Assembly: GCA_041920275.1 (NCBI GenBank)
Contig: JAYRSE010000001.1
Span: forward strand, 1-64,000
Reading direction: 5' to 3'
DNA: 64,000 nt
Origin: UBA12088 sp041920275
GTDB taxonomy: Bacteria; Patescibacteriota; Minisyncoccia; Phycocordibacterales; UBA12088
Shown here: positions 16,632 to 24,131 of the stretch, piece by piece
Numbering within the stretch: the stretch's first letter is position 1
Layout: each line of letters begins with the position of its first letter
Program-made: the position numbers and the translations under genes
The notes under the pieces: generated by a model
Databases searched by the model: none
What the model was told of the DNA's origin: nothing
What the model saw: only the letters and a program-made list of their open reading frames with translations

Positions 16632-17744
16632 ATGCTTTTTTTCGCGCTCATGGGTGCGATGTTCGTGACGGCTGCGCCCGGAGTGCACGCGCAAACGGAA
16701 ACGGTACACGACGACTTGTCGGGTGTTGAGCGAGCAAAGGTGGTGCGGGTCATGGAGAGTGAGACGCGTCTCATACCGGGCACCGAAACCCCGCACCGGT
16801 ACCAAACACTCGAGGCGGAACTTTTGACCGGTACCAAAGCGGGAGAGCGGGTGGTCGTGGCGAACGATTTTCTCGAGCTTGAACCGAACGACCGCTTTTA
16901 TGTCATTCACTATACGGATGTTGACGGGACGGAGACGTACTCGGTGCAAGACGTTGATCGACGAGGCGCGCTGGTGCTTCTCCTCGTGCTGTTCGTGTGC
17001 ATGATCGTTGCGTTTGGCGGATGGTACGGCGTACGTGCGCTCGTTTCTCTTGCCGCCTCCCTCTTCGTGCTCGCGTACGTGCTCGTGCCCGGGCTGGTGG
17101 CGGGGTGGCCTCCGCTTGCAACATCGTTCGCGGTCGCCGGAGCGGTGCTCGGTGGAGCGATCTTCATGACGCACGGCTTCAACCGAGAATCGGTGATCGC
17201 ATTTTCCGGAACCCTTGCCGCCGTCGGTGCGACGCTTCTTTTTGCGGCATGGTCGGTGTCTTTCGCTGCGCTTTCCGGCTTCTCCGCCGATGAGAGCGTG
17301 TACCTCAATTTCAACACACGCGGGGCGCTCGACCTGGTCGCGCTTTTGGTCGGAGGTATTGTCATCGGTGCGATCGGTGTGCTTGATGATGTCGCCATCA
17401 CCCAGGTCGCGGTGGTACGTGAGTTGCTCGCGAGCGCGGGGCACGAAGGGCGTGCGCATGTGTTCGTCCGTGCACTGCGGGTCGGCAGGGAACATGTCGG
17501 TGCGGTCGTGAACACGCTCGCGCTCGCGTATGTCGGAACATCGCTTCCGCTCGTGCTGCTTATGCACCTCTATCCCGCCACCGACAGCGCGCTTTTTAAC
17601 ATGGAGGTGTTCGCGGTCGAGATCGTTCGTACCATTGCCGGTTCTTTCGGTATCGTCCTTGCGGTGCCGCTCGTGACCCTGCTTGCGGTACGATTCCTGC
17701 GCCCGCAAGAACACTTGTCCGTGGGATCGAGAGTGGTACACTGA
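16632..17744 (+). CDS. YibE/F-like multipass membrane protein
   Basis: 370 residues from ATG 16632, which begins a signal-like segment ending GVHAQ. An extracytoplasmic beta-rich domain (about residues 22-110) contains TGTKAGERVVVANDF. Eight or so transmembrane helices follow with the family signature IGAIGVLDDVAITQ and LALAYVGTSLPLVLL. YibE/F proteins are widespread in Firmicutes and CPR, and a transport role is suspected but unproven. An in-frame ATG at 16590 and a TATACT box at 16602-16607 leave the true start uncertain. Followed by mscL. Confidence 0.8.
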   Translation: MLFFALMGAMFVTAAPGVHAQTETVHDDLSGVERAKVVRVMESETRLIPGTETPHRYQTLEAELLTGTKAGERVVVANDFLELEPNDRFYVIHYTDVDGTETYSVQDVDRRGALVLLLVLFVCMIVAFGGWYGVRALVSLAASLFVLAYVLVPGLVAGWPPLATSFAVAGAVLGGAIFMTHGFNRESVIAFSGTLAAVGATLLFAAWSVSFAALSGFSADESVYLNFNTRGALDLVALLVGGIVIGAIGVLDDVAITQVAVVRELLASAGHEGRAHVFVRALRVGREHVGAVVNTLALAYVGTSLPLVLLMHLYPATDSALFNMEVFAVEIVRTIAGSFGIVLAVPLVTLLAVRFLRPQEHLSVGSRVVH

Positions 17745-17838
17745 AGCGGCAAGATCGTGCTGTGCACCGCGTTCGGTGCGACATCGCGCGAAGCGCACAT
17801 CACGGCGATGTGCATGAGTGGTTAATGTAACGTGCAAT

Positions 17839-18261
17839 ATGAAATCTTTTCTCGATGAGTTCAAAGCGTTCGCGATGCGGGGCAATGTGGTCGATCTTGC
17901 GATCGGCGTGGTCATCGGTGCGGCGTTCGGCAAGATCGTCACATCGCTCGTCGACGATGTGATCATGCCGTTCTTCGGTTTTCTTACGGGCGGTATCAAC
18001 TTCACCGGGCTCGCCTGGACCCTGCGCGAAGCGTCGGGGACAGTGCCCGCGATCGTCTTCAAGTACGGAGTCTTCTTGAATGCGGTCATCAACTTCCTCA
18101 TCATCGCATTCGCTATTTTCGTCGTGATGAAACAGATGAATCGCTTCATGAAGAAGCAAGGTGAGAAGAAGACAGAGGAAGCGCCAAAACCGAGCAAAGA
18201 GGAAGTGTTGCTCACGGAGATCCGCGACCTCCTGCAAAAGGGTGCCGGTTCTTCAAAGTAA
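17839..18261 (+). CDS. mscL: Large-conductance mechanosensitive channel MscL
   Basis: 140 residues starting MKSFLDEFKAFAMRGNVVDL. The conserved N-terminal amphipathic helix leads into the pore helix AIGVVIGAAFGKIVTSLVDD. The second transmembrane helix is FLNAVINFLIIAFAIFVVMK, and a charged C-terminal bundle ends near EILLTEIRDLL-type sequence. A homopentameric tension-gated channel that releases solutes on osmotic downshock. Length is normal. A longer frame from 17818 adds seven residues without support. Followed after 15 nt by the cytochrome-b5-like gene. Confidence 0.95.
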   Translation: MKSFLDEFKAFAMRGNVVDLAIGVVIGAAFGKIVTSLVDDVIMPFFGFLTGGINFTGLAWTLREASGTVPAIVFKYGVFLNAVINFLIIAFAIFVVMKQMNRFMKKQGEKKTEEAPKPSKEEVLLTEIRDLLQKGAGSSK

Positions 18262-18276
18262 TCTTGAATACCCGGT

Positions 18277-18903
18277 ATGAACAAACAAGTACTCATGGGC
18301 ACCGTGGCGGTCACACTTATTTTCGGGGGGTTTTTCACCTACGCATCGCTTCGGCTTGTGAACGCTCCCACAGAGACGGTCGTTCCTTCCGCCGAAGACC
18401 CCTCGCTTCGACCCGTGGATGCTCCCGTAAGCGAGGTCGTACAGCAGAACGGCTCCGCAGAGGATCGCTATCGGTTGGATGAAGAGGATGATGACAGGGA
18501 CGAGGGGTCTTCCGAGTCGGAAAAAGATGATGATGACGACACCCCAAAGGAAGAAGAGGTGACACCTGCCGAAAAGAAGGTCGAACCCGCGACAAGCGGC
18601 ACGGCCGGAAGCAGCACTGCGACACCTGTCCAACCGGCGGTCGCACCGCAAGTAACCGCTCCATCGGGGATCACCCTCGCCGAAGTCGCCACACACGGTT
18701 CCGAGGCGAGTTGCTGGATGGTGATCCGTGGCAAGGTGTACGACGTCACTTCCTACATCGGCAAACATCCGGCGGGGAAAAGCAGTATCCTCAAGGGGTG
18801 CGGAAAAGATGCGACGAGCATGTTCGAGGGGGTGAAGGGGCACCTGAAGCAAGCGACGCTCAATCTTTTACCCGGATACTATAAAGGAGAGCTTGCTTCT
18901 TAG
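18277..18903 (+). CDS. Membrane-anchored cytochrome-b5-like heme-binding domain protein
   Basis: 208 residues. An N-terminal anchor (about 7-24), a long acidic, serine- and threonine-rich linker (about 40-125), and a C-terminal cytochrome b5-like domain (about 128-205). Visible family pattern: WMVIRGKVYDVTSYIGKHPA, then a GCGKDAT heme-pocket segment and SMFEG. The first heme histidine lies in KHPAG (usually HPGG). The second, expected near the C-terminal helix, may be the histidine in VKGHLKQA. Probably faces the outside. The gene abuts the flavocytochrome gene (5 nt gap), so the two probably form an electron-transfer pair. Confidence 0.75.
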   Translation: MNKQVLMGTVAVTLIFGGFFTYASLRLVNAPTETVVPSAEDPSLRPVDAPVSEVVQQNGSAEDRYRLDEEDDDRDEGSSESEKDDDDDTPKEEEVTPAEKKVEPATSGTAGSSTATPVQPAVAPQVTAPSGITLAEVATHGSEASCWMVIRGKVYDVTSYIGKHPAGKSSILKGCGKDATSMFEGVKGHLKQATLNLLPGYYKGELAS

Positions 18904-18908
18904 AACGC

Positions 18909-20216
18909 ATGTCCCGCGATACGTTGCACAAGGTGTTTTGGAACGGGCTATTCGTCGCCAATCTGTACGCGATCGGGTATATATGGTTTCTGGGGAGTGC
19001 GGACCTCCTCCGTGGCGACACCTCGGATGTCCTCGTGGCGCTCGGGCGATTTGCCGGTCTTCTGCTCCAGTACCTCATTCTGGTCGAGCTTGTGCTCGTG
19101 AGCCGTCTGCCGGCGCTGGAACGACTGTACGGCTTCGATAAACAGAATGTGGTGCATCGCAGGATCGGCTACTTTCTGATCGGTTTCCTCCTCGCACATC
19201 CGGTGCTTCTTTCCTTCGGGTACGGCCTCGGTATGGAACGAAGCGCTTCGGAGCAGTTCGCACGCTTCGTGTCCGACTGGGACGGTGTCATGGCGGCGAC
19301 TGTCGGAGTCGTACTCATGGTTGTGGCGGGTACCCTTTCGATGCCGAAGGTGCGCAAGTTGGTGTCGTACGAGTTTTGGTATTTTTCCCATGTGCCACTG
19401 TACCTTGCGGTGGCACTTGCGTTCGATCACCAGCTCTCTTCGGGTGATGTGGCGCAAGGAGGGCCGTTTGCTTACTGGCTTGTGATCAATTTCGCGGTGT
19501 TCGGTGCGGTCTTGATCTATCGATTTTTAGTACCCTTGTATCGGAATTGGAGGCATCGCTTTCGTGTTGCGCGGGTCGTGCGCGAGACGGACGCGGCGGT
19601 GTCCGTGTATCTCACCGGCATCCGGATGGGAGAGTTTCGGTTCGAAGCGGGGCAGTGGGTGCGTGTGCTCTTCATGCAACGGACGATGTGGCACGGGCAC
19701 CCGTTCTCTCTTTCCGCGCCGTACGACGGAAAGGAGCTTCGACTCACGATCAAAGCGCTCGGCGATTGGACGAGTAGGGCGGGCGAGCTGTGTAAGGGGG
19801 TGCGGGTGTGGGTCGAAGGACCGCTCGGTACGTTCACGCTCTCTCACGCAAAGACTCGGAAGTACCTCTTCGTTGCGGGAGGGATCGGGATCACTCCCAT
19901 CGTTGCCATGCTGCGCACGCTTTCTCCGGATGCGGACGCGATCTTTCTGTACGGTGTGCGTGCTCGCAAAGACCTCCTGTTCACCAAAGAGCTTTCGAAG
20001 TGCTCCGTTCGGGGTACGGTCTTCCTTTCCGACGAATCGGTCGAGGGGTTCGAGGTCGGCAGGATCACTGTGGAGCGCATCCATACGGCATGCCCGGATA
20101 TCCTTACCCGCGATGTGTATCTTTGCGGGCCTCCGGCAATGGTCAGTGGATTAAAAAGGGAGCTTATCGAGGCCGGTCTTCCGTACGAACAGCTTCATTT
20201 CGAAGCGTTCGGCTAG
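18909..20216 (+). CDS. Ferric-reductase-like transmembrane flavocytochrome (FAD/NAD(P)H)
   Basis: 435 residues. The N-terminal half has six or so transmembrane helices with histidines suited to heme b (HRRIGYFLIG, FAH-type HPVLLSF, FSHVPLYL, FDHQ). The C-terminal half is a ferredoxin-reductase domain: HPFSLSAPY near 256 (FAD binding), VEGPLGTF, GGIGITPI (nucleotide binding) and YLCGPPAM. Such proteins move electrons from NAD(P)H across the membrane to metals, oxygen or a heme partner. The adjoining cytochrome-b5-like protein is the likely acceptor. Unusual in a lineage that mostly lacks respiratory chains. Confidence 0.85.
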   Translation: MSRDTLHKVFWNGLFVANLYAIGYIWFLGSADLLRGDTSDVLVALGRFAGLLLQYLILVELVLVSRLPALERLYGFDKQNVVHRRIGYFLIGFLLAHPVLLSFGYGLGMERSASEQFARFVSDWDGVMAATVGVVLMVVAGTLSMPKVRKLVSYEFWYFSHVPLYLAVALAFDHQLSSGDVAQGGPFAYWLVINFAVFGAVLIYRFLVPLYRNWRHRFRVARVVRETDAAVSVYLTGIRMGEFRFEAGQWVRVLFMQRTMWHGHPFSLSAPYDGKELRLTIKALGDWTSRAGELCKGVRVWVEGPLGTFTLSHAKTRKYLFVAGGIGITPIVAMLRTLSPDADAIFLYGVRARKDLLFTKELSKCSVRGTVFLSDESVEGFEVGRITVERIHTACPDILTRDVYLCGPPAMVSGLKRELIEAGLPYEQLHFEAFG

Positions 20217-20298
20217 GGTCGCACAGTTCGGAACACCCGGTGTGGCGAATATGATGCGATGAGCAGTGTTCATGCTACCGTTGCGCACTTTGTGGTGA

Positions 20299-20315
20299 CA
20301 CGGTATCGTACCGTG
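20299..20315 (+). promoter_or_regulatory. 17-bp palindrome directly before the rlmN start
   Basis: CACGGTA-TCG-TACCGTG ends one nt before the ATG at 20317 and overlaps the presumed -10 (TATCGT). It could be an operator, or an RNA hairpin masking the start if transcription begins upstream. Confidence 0.4.
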
Positions 20316-20316
20316 C

Positions 20317-21339
20317 ATGGAATGGCAAAAGGTACAATCGGTATTGGCGCACGAGCCGAAGTTTCGGATCGAGCAGGTACGCAAGGCGGTCTTCGTCGAT
20401 CTTGTGGAAGATTGGAGCCGAGTGACGGTGCTTCCCGCACCTTTGCGCGAGAAGCTCTCCGAGGAGTGCCCGCTTACGATACCTGCGGAGAAGTTGGTAT
20501 CGGCCGATGGTAAGACCGTGAAGGCGCTTATCGCTCTTGCGGACGGTAAACGCATCGAGACCGTGCTCATGCGCCACGGTGACCGCAACACGGTGTGCGT
20601 GTCGACGCTTGTCGGGTGCCCCATGGGGTGCACCTTTTGTGCGACCGGCACCATGGGGATGGTGCGCAAGCTCGCCGCCGACGAGATCGTGTTGCAGGTA
20701 CTCTATTTCGCGCGGTACCTTCATGCGGAACATGCTCGTGTGGGCAGTGTGGTCTTTATGGGGATGGGTGAGCCCTTTTTAAACTACGAGGCGGTGATGG
20801 AGTCGATACGCATACTGAACGATCCGAAGCTATTCTGCATCGGCGCGCGCCACATCTCCATTTCGACCTGCGGTATCTTGGATGGGATAGCGCGGCTCGC
20901 CGAAGAGGACCTGCAGGTGAATCTCGCGATATCGCTTCACGGAAGCAACGATGCCGTGCGTGCAAAACTTATGCCGATCGCACGCACGTACCCCATTGCG
21001 GATCTGCTCAAAGCGGTCGACGCCTATACCGCAAAGACCAAACGCAAGGTGATGTTCGAGTACTTGCTTGTCGACGGAGTGAACGATGCGGACGAGCATG
21101 CACGAGAGCTTGCGGTGCTCATGAACCGGCCACTCTCCATGGTGAACTTGATCTCATACAATCCGACGGGAAAGTACACCGCCTCGAGCGAAAAGCGGAT
21201 CGAGCATTTTCGAGATATCTTGCGCAGTGCGGGAGTGGAAGCGACCATCCGTTTCCGATTCGGGCGTGACATCGAAGGGGCGTGCGGGCAGCTTGCGACC
21301 GAAAAGGTTGTGGACACAAAAAACAATCCGCCGGCGTGA
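20317..21339 (+). CDS. rlmN: 23S rRNA (adenine-2503-C2)-methyltransferase RlmN
   Basis: 340 residues. Radical-SAM enzyme that methylates A2503 of 23S rRNA and A37 of some tRNAs. The cluster motif CPMGCTFC (about 101-108) lies in the usual context. GEPFLNYEAVM follows, then SISTCGILDGI. The C-terminal mechanistic cysteine is in GRDIEGACGQL, as in RlmN/Cfr. Length is typical. A short palindrome overlaps the promoter and start region. The stop codon lies in the loop of a terminator that serves the convergent gene. Confidence 0.95.
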   Translation: MEWQKVQSVLAHEPKFRIEQVRKAVFVDLVEDWSRVTVLPAPLREKLSEECPLTIPAEKLVSADGKTVKALIALADGKRIETVLMRHGDRNTVCVSTLVGCPMGCTFCATGTMGMVRKLAADEIVLQVLYFARYLHAEHARVGSVVFMGMGEPFLNYEAVMESIRILNDPKLFCIGARHISISTCGILDGIARLAEEDLQVNLAISLHGSNDAVRAKLMPIARTYPIADLLKAVDAYTAKTKRKVMFEYLLVDGVNDADEHARELAVLMNRPLSMVNLISYNPTGKYTASSEKRIEHFRDILRSAGVEATIRFRFGRDIEGACGQLATEKVVDTKNNPPA

Positions 21340-21349
21340 GCCGACGGAT
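21326..21349 (-). terminator. Terminator embedded in the 3' end of rlmN
   Basis: ATCCGCCGGC and GCCGACGGAT form a stem with one mismatch and a GTGA loop that contains the rlmN stop. Read on the minus strand it is followed by TGTTTTTTGTG, so it ends transcription of the convergent gene. Confidence 0.75.
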
Positions 21350-21371
21350 AGATGGAATATTTCTACGGTTT

Positions 21372-21638
21372 CTACGGGATGATGCACTTTATTATGCCGC
21401 ATCCCACCTGCAAATTTAGTACCCCCCCGTCTTTTTCTCTGACCTGTGCGTTGCAGTTGTTGTGAACGCAATTGATGACCTGCACCTGCTCCGGGGGCAC
21501 CTCGTACAAGTCGGAGAGATAGTCAGCTGCCCTCTGTGCGGGCGGAACTACCGTGCGGTAGAAGAGCGCCCACACGAATACAGCGATCACCATGATCAGC
21601 GCGATGCTAATCAAAGAAACTTCGTTGGTTTTTCCCAC
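21372..21638 (-). CDS. Small anchored extracytoplasmic protein with four cysteines
   Basis: 88 residues. One N-terminal transmembrane helix (about 9-28) is followed by an outside domain with cysteines in VINCVHNNCNAQ and QVGCGIIKCIIP, likely forming two disulfides. No known family. Convergent with rlmN and divergent from the sigma-factor gene, across an AT-rich spacer. Confidence 0.6.
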   Translation of the reverse strand: MGKTNEVSLISIALIMVIAVFVWALFYRTVVPPAQRAADYLSDLYEVPPEQVQVINCVHNNCNAQVREKDGGVLNLQVGCGIIKCIIP

Positions 21639-21790
21639 TGCGTCACCTCTTTTGATTGCTTAAACTCTTTAGATTATAACATTAATCTATTATCTTTGCA
21701 ATACCACGTGCTCACGATAGCCACTCGTCTGCGGGACTTGAGAAGTCGATGGTATGGAAAAGTGAAAGAGAAATATTTACGCTCGCGTAG

Positions 21791-21796
21791 TACACT
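21791..21796 (+). promoter_or_regulatory. -10 box (TACACT) of the sigma-factor gene, leaderless GTG start
   Basis: The last T is seven nt before the G of the GTG at 21803, the same spacing as at ATG starts elsewhere in the window. Confidence 0.5.
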
Positions 21797-21802
21797 GTAT
21801 CC

Positions 21803-22369
21803 GTGGAACAATGTGATGGACAGACCGACGAAGAACTGATGAGGCGCGTGCCGGACGAACGCGAAGTGTTTGCGTGCATCATTCGTCGGTACGAGGACAA
21901 GCTCCGGCGTTATTTGAAGCGCGTGATGCCGTGGATGGGAGATGAGACCGAAGATGTGCTCCAAGAGATCTTCATCAAAGTGTACGTGCATGCACGCGGT
22001 TTTGATACCACACTCTCGTTCTCTTCATGGGTGTATCGGATCGCGCACAACGAAGCGGTGAGCTGGTTGCGCAAGAAAAAAGCCCGGCCGGAGACGGTCG
22101 AGTTGGGTGAGGACGAAGTGCAGACCTTCCTTGAGAGTGTCGAGGTGGCGCGTGACCACGCGGAGGAGCGTTTGACCCGCGATGCGGTCGCTCGAGTACT
22201 TGCGCGTATGCGGGAGAAGTACCGTGCGGTGCTCGTACTGCGCTTCTTGGAAGGCAAAACGTACGAGGAGATAGGTGACATTCTCACCGTACCGAACGGG
22301 ACCGTTGCCACGTTGGTGCACCGAGCAAAAAAAGAATTTAGCAGTCTATATGACACCCACCATGCTTGA
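21803..22369 (+). CDS. ECF-type sigma-70 family RNA polymerase sigma factor
   Basis: 188 residues, GTG start. Region 2 (about 20-90) contains DETEDVLQEIFIKVYVHA and SFSSWVYRIAHNEAVSWLRK. Region 4 (about 125-180) contains YRAVLVLRFLEGKTYEEIG and a helix-turn-helix with NGTVATLVHRAKKEF. Regions 1 and 3 are absent, as in group IV sigma factors. It directs polymerase to a regulon that cannot be read from here. Its stop codon overlaps the start of a membrane-protein gene, the usual arrangement for a sigma factor and its membrane-bound regulator. Confidence 0.9.
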   Translation: MEQCDGQTDEELMRRVPDEREVFACIIRRYEDKLRRYLKRVMPWMGDETEDVLQEIFIKVYVHARGFDTTLSFSSWVYRIAHNEAVSWLRKKKARPETVELGEDEVQTFLESVEVARDHAEERLTRDAVARVLARMREKYRAVLVLRFLEGKTYEEIGDILTVPNGTVATLVHRAKKEFSSLYDTHHA

Positions 22370-23117
22370 TCGAACATCACTTGCCGAACGTGTCTTCGAG
22401 ACCATCGACACGCGCGGTGTGGAGCCGAAGCCGCACTGGCATTTTCTACTCCACGAGTGGGTGGTATGGGGAATCGCATGCGTCATGTTCCTCTTGGGAA
22501 GTGTCGCGACGGCGCTTTCGTTGTATATTGTCGAGGCTTCCTTCTTTGTTGAACGTCACATCGCACAGACGGACCTCGGCCGCATTTTCGGGATGTTGCC
22601 GTGGGTGTGGTTGGTGCTTATCGTCGTGGCGGTCGCGTATGCGGTGTACGCCCTCTCGTCGACCGAGCATGGGTACCGATGGCACGTCGGCTACTTGGTA
22701 CTCGCGGCACTTTTTTTGAGCGTTTGCGCAGGATATGCGCTCAACCGGTTCGGTATGGGTGAAGCGATCGATCGGTACTTGCTCACCCAGGTCGCACTGT
22801 ACCGTCCGATGTCCGGCTTTTTTCCCGAGCACTGGATGAACGTCTCCGAGGGAAGGTGGGTGGGTGTGGTCGCAGACGAGGTCGACCCGAACGTCTTCGT
22901 GCTACACTCCATCGATGGGACGGTGTGGAACGTGCGGGTGACCGACGAGACCGTGTACCGAGGATTACAAGACGTCCATGAGTATATGCGGGTGCGGGTG
23001 GTCGGCACCAGCACCGAAGAGGGTATGTGCGAAGCGTACGAGGTGCACACCTTCCGCGGCCGCGGGGGAGGGATGCGCCGAGAACATGCCCAACCTGTGC
23101 TCTTGTTCACCTTTTGA
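22362..23117 (+). CDS. Membrane protein paired with the sigma factor (possible anti-sigma regulator)
   Basis: 251 residues starting MLDRTSLAERVFETI. A short cytoplasmic N-terminus (about 1-30) is followed by transmembrane helices at about 33-58, 78-100 and 108-126, then an outside domain (about 127-251) with a beta-rich part resembling an OB-like fold (VVADEVDPNVFVLHSIDGTV). The start overlaps the sigma-factor stop by eight bases. An alternative ATG is at 22350. No zinc anti-sigma motif (H-x3-C-x2-C) is visible, so the regulator role is inferred from context only. Confidence 0.6.
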   Translation: MLDRTSLAERVFETIDTRGVEPKPHWHFLLHEWVVWGIACVMFLLGSVATALSLYIVEASFFVERHIAQTDLGRIFGMLPWVWLVLIVVAVAYAVYALSSTEHGYRWHVGYLVLAALFLSVCAGYALNRFGMGEAIDRYLLTQVALYRPMSGFFPEHWMNVSEGRWVGVVADEVDPNVFVLHSIDGTVWNVRVTDETVYRGLQDVHEYMRVRVVGTSTEEGMCEAYEVHTFRGRGGGMRREHAQPVLLFTF

Positions 23118-23124
23118 TCCAATC

Positions 23125-23273
23125 CCATACCATATTCAACTAACCTGCAGGATGCTCCGCCGGCATGCTTCACAAGAGACCTTCTAGGGCGCTTACCCGG
23201 TCTTAGTCTCTTGTGAAGCATCCCGGCTTTGCCCATAATCGTATTCCTTGTGGTCAGTTGGGGGGAACAATGG
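23125..23273 (+). repeat. Hairpin element copy B
   Basis: A perfect 16-bp stem (ATGCTTCACAAGAGAC at 23165-23180 with 23206-23221) carries an apex with GGG-CGCTTA-CCC and GGTCTTA. The stem sequence is unrelated to copy A but pairs fully. The left outer arm, CCATATTCAACTAACC (23129-23144), is the inverted form of the right arm of copies A and C. Located after the sigma-factor operon. Confidence 0.85.
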
Positions 23274-23384
23274 TCCTTTGAAGGGTTCCGTGATGGTGCC
23301 GAGGTGGTACCCTTCGATTCGTGCGGTCACATCATAACGAGTCTCCACACCTCGTCGATCTCTTCTCGTGCAGTGGTCGGGGCA

Positions 23385-23582
23385 TCACCGCTTTGGTGCA
23401 CCTGACACGCGCGCCCACCAGTTCGTCATGGGACAGTTACCGGTGATACCCGCACGAACAAGTCCGATGCCCATGAGGCCCGGGAGTACGAGCGGGTACC
23501 ATTGTTCGGTGATCGCGTATGCCGCAAGAGAAGTAAGTATGATGATGCCGACGGTCAAGTGGGTCTTTTGCAATGGGTTCAT
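23385..23582 (-). CDS. DUF2892 (YgaP-like transmembrane) protein
   Basis: 65 residues with two transmembrane helices (about 10-26 and 29-45) and the C-terminal family signature GITGNCPMTNWW. DUF2892 is the membrane part of YgaP, a rhodanese, and also occurs alone, often near sulfur- or metal-handling genes. Here it sits next to a CsoR/CstR-type repressor on the same strand and is flanked by two hairpin elements. No Shine-Dalgarno visible. Confidence 0.8.
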   Translation of the reverse strand: MNPLQKTHLTVGIIILTSLAAYAITEQWYPLVLPGLMGIGLVRAGITGNCPMTNWWARVSGAPKR

Positions 23583-23603
23583 AATGTGAGTGGTGTGAAG
23601 GGT

Positions 23604-23747
23604 GTTAGTTATATCAACCTAAGAAACCATCAGGAACTCCGCCTGTACACCTGTTTGAGAAACCGCTCCAAGGGCGCTTGCCCGGTCTTAGTCTTTCAAA
23701 AAGGTGCACTGGCATCGTGTCCCATTGGTTAGTCGAATATGGTATTA
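23604..23747 (+). repeat. Hairpin element copy C
   Basis: The stem GTACACCT (23645-23652) pairs with AGGTGCAC (23702-23709) with one mismatch. The inner stem TTTGAGAAAC pairs with GTCTTTCAAA. The apex has CCGCTCC, GGGC-GCTT-GCCC and GGTCTTA. The right arm GTCCCATTGGTTAGTCGAAT matches copy A and contains, on the other strand, the stop codon of the repressor gene. Confidence 0.85.
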
Positions 23748-24026
23748 ATCGATCGAGAGCGCTTCGAGCGCTTGGGCGATATTGCGACTTCGTTCGGGCT
23801 CCGGCAGGTCTGCGCATGTGATGATCTGTGAAGAGATGTACAGCTCCCCGACCTTGCGGAGCGCGCCTCGTGCCGCGCGGATCTGGGAGACGACCTCCTT
23901 ACATCCGTACTGTTCGGGTGATTCGAGCATGCGGCGTATCGCCTGTATCTGGCCACTCGCACGGTTCAGGCGGTGTGCGATACGGTCCATCGATACGGTA
24001 TTTTTGTGCGGTACTGGGGCATTCAT
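23745..24026 (-). CDS. CsoR/CstR-family (DUF156) metal- or persulfide-sensing repressor
   Basis: 93 residues of the all-helical CsoR/RcnR/FrmR family. DNA-binding helix region: HRLNRASGQIQAIRRML. The first ligand cysteine is in QYGCKEVV (residue 42) and the second in QIITCADL. The histidine that completes the Cu(I) site in CsoR (x-H-x3-C, four residues before the second Cys) is glutamine here, as expected for a CstR-like persulfide sensor or another effector. It most likely binds the perfect palindrome at 24102-24121 and represses the divergent efflux operon. Neighbour DUF2892 supports a sulfur link. Confidence 0.85.
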   Translation of the reverse strand: MNAPVPHKNTVSMDRIAHRLNRASGQIQAIRRMLESPEQYGCKEVVSQIRAARGALRKVGELYISSQIITCADLPEPERSRNIAQALEALSID

Positions 24027-24092
24027 AGGTACTGGTATGGGTATGTTAGATTAAATCTTGTAATTCTGTTTTAAATAATAAGTATTCATCTA

Positions 24093-24122
24093 TTGACAGC
24101 AGTATACCCCATTGGGTATACT
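24093..24122 (+). promoter_or_regulatory. Efflux-operon promoter with embedded CsoR-type operator
   Basis: TTGACA (24093-24098), an 18-bp spacer and TATACT (24117-24122). The perfect 8-4-8 palindrome GTATACCC-CATT-GGGTATAC (24102-24121) fills the spacer and covers the -10 box. This is the A/T-rich G/C-tract type bound by CsoR-family repressors, and binding would block polymerase. Confidence 0.85.
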
Positions 24123-24131
24123 GCCGCAACT

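Noticed and set aside
16407..18338. 643-codon open frame on the minus strand
   Set aside because: It lies antisense to META, YibE/F and MscL genes, which have clear family motifs. Its translation is charged, low-complexity and matches no family.
6834..23747. Hairpin elements as integron attC sites
   Set aside because: One arm of copy B fits RYYYAAC, but the matching GTTRRRY arm is not consistent, the conserved part is the apex rather than the base, and no integron integrase is visible. Kept open as a test.
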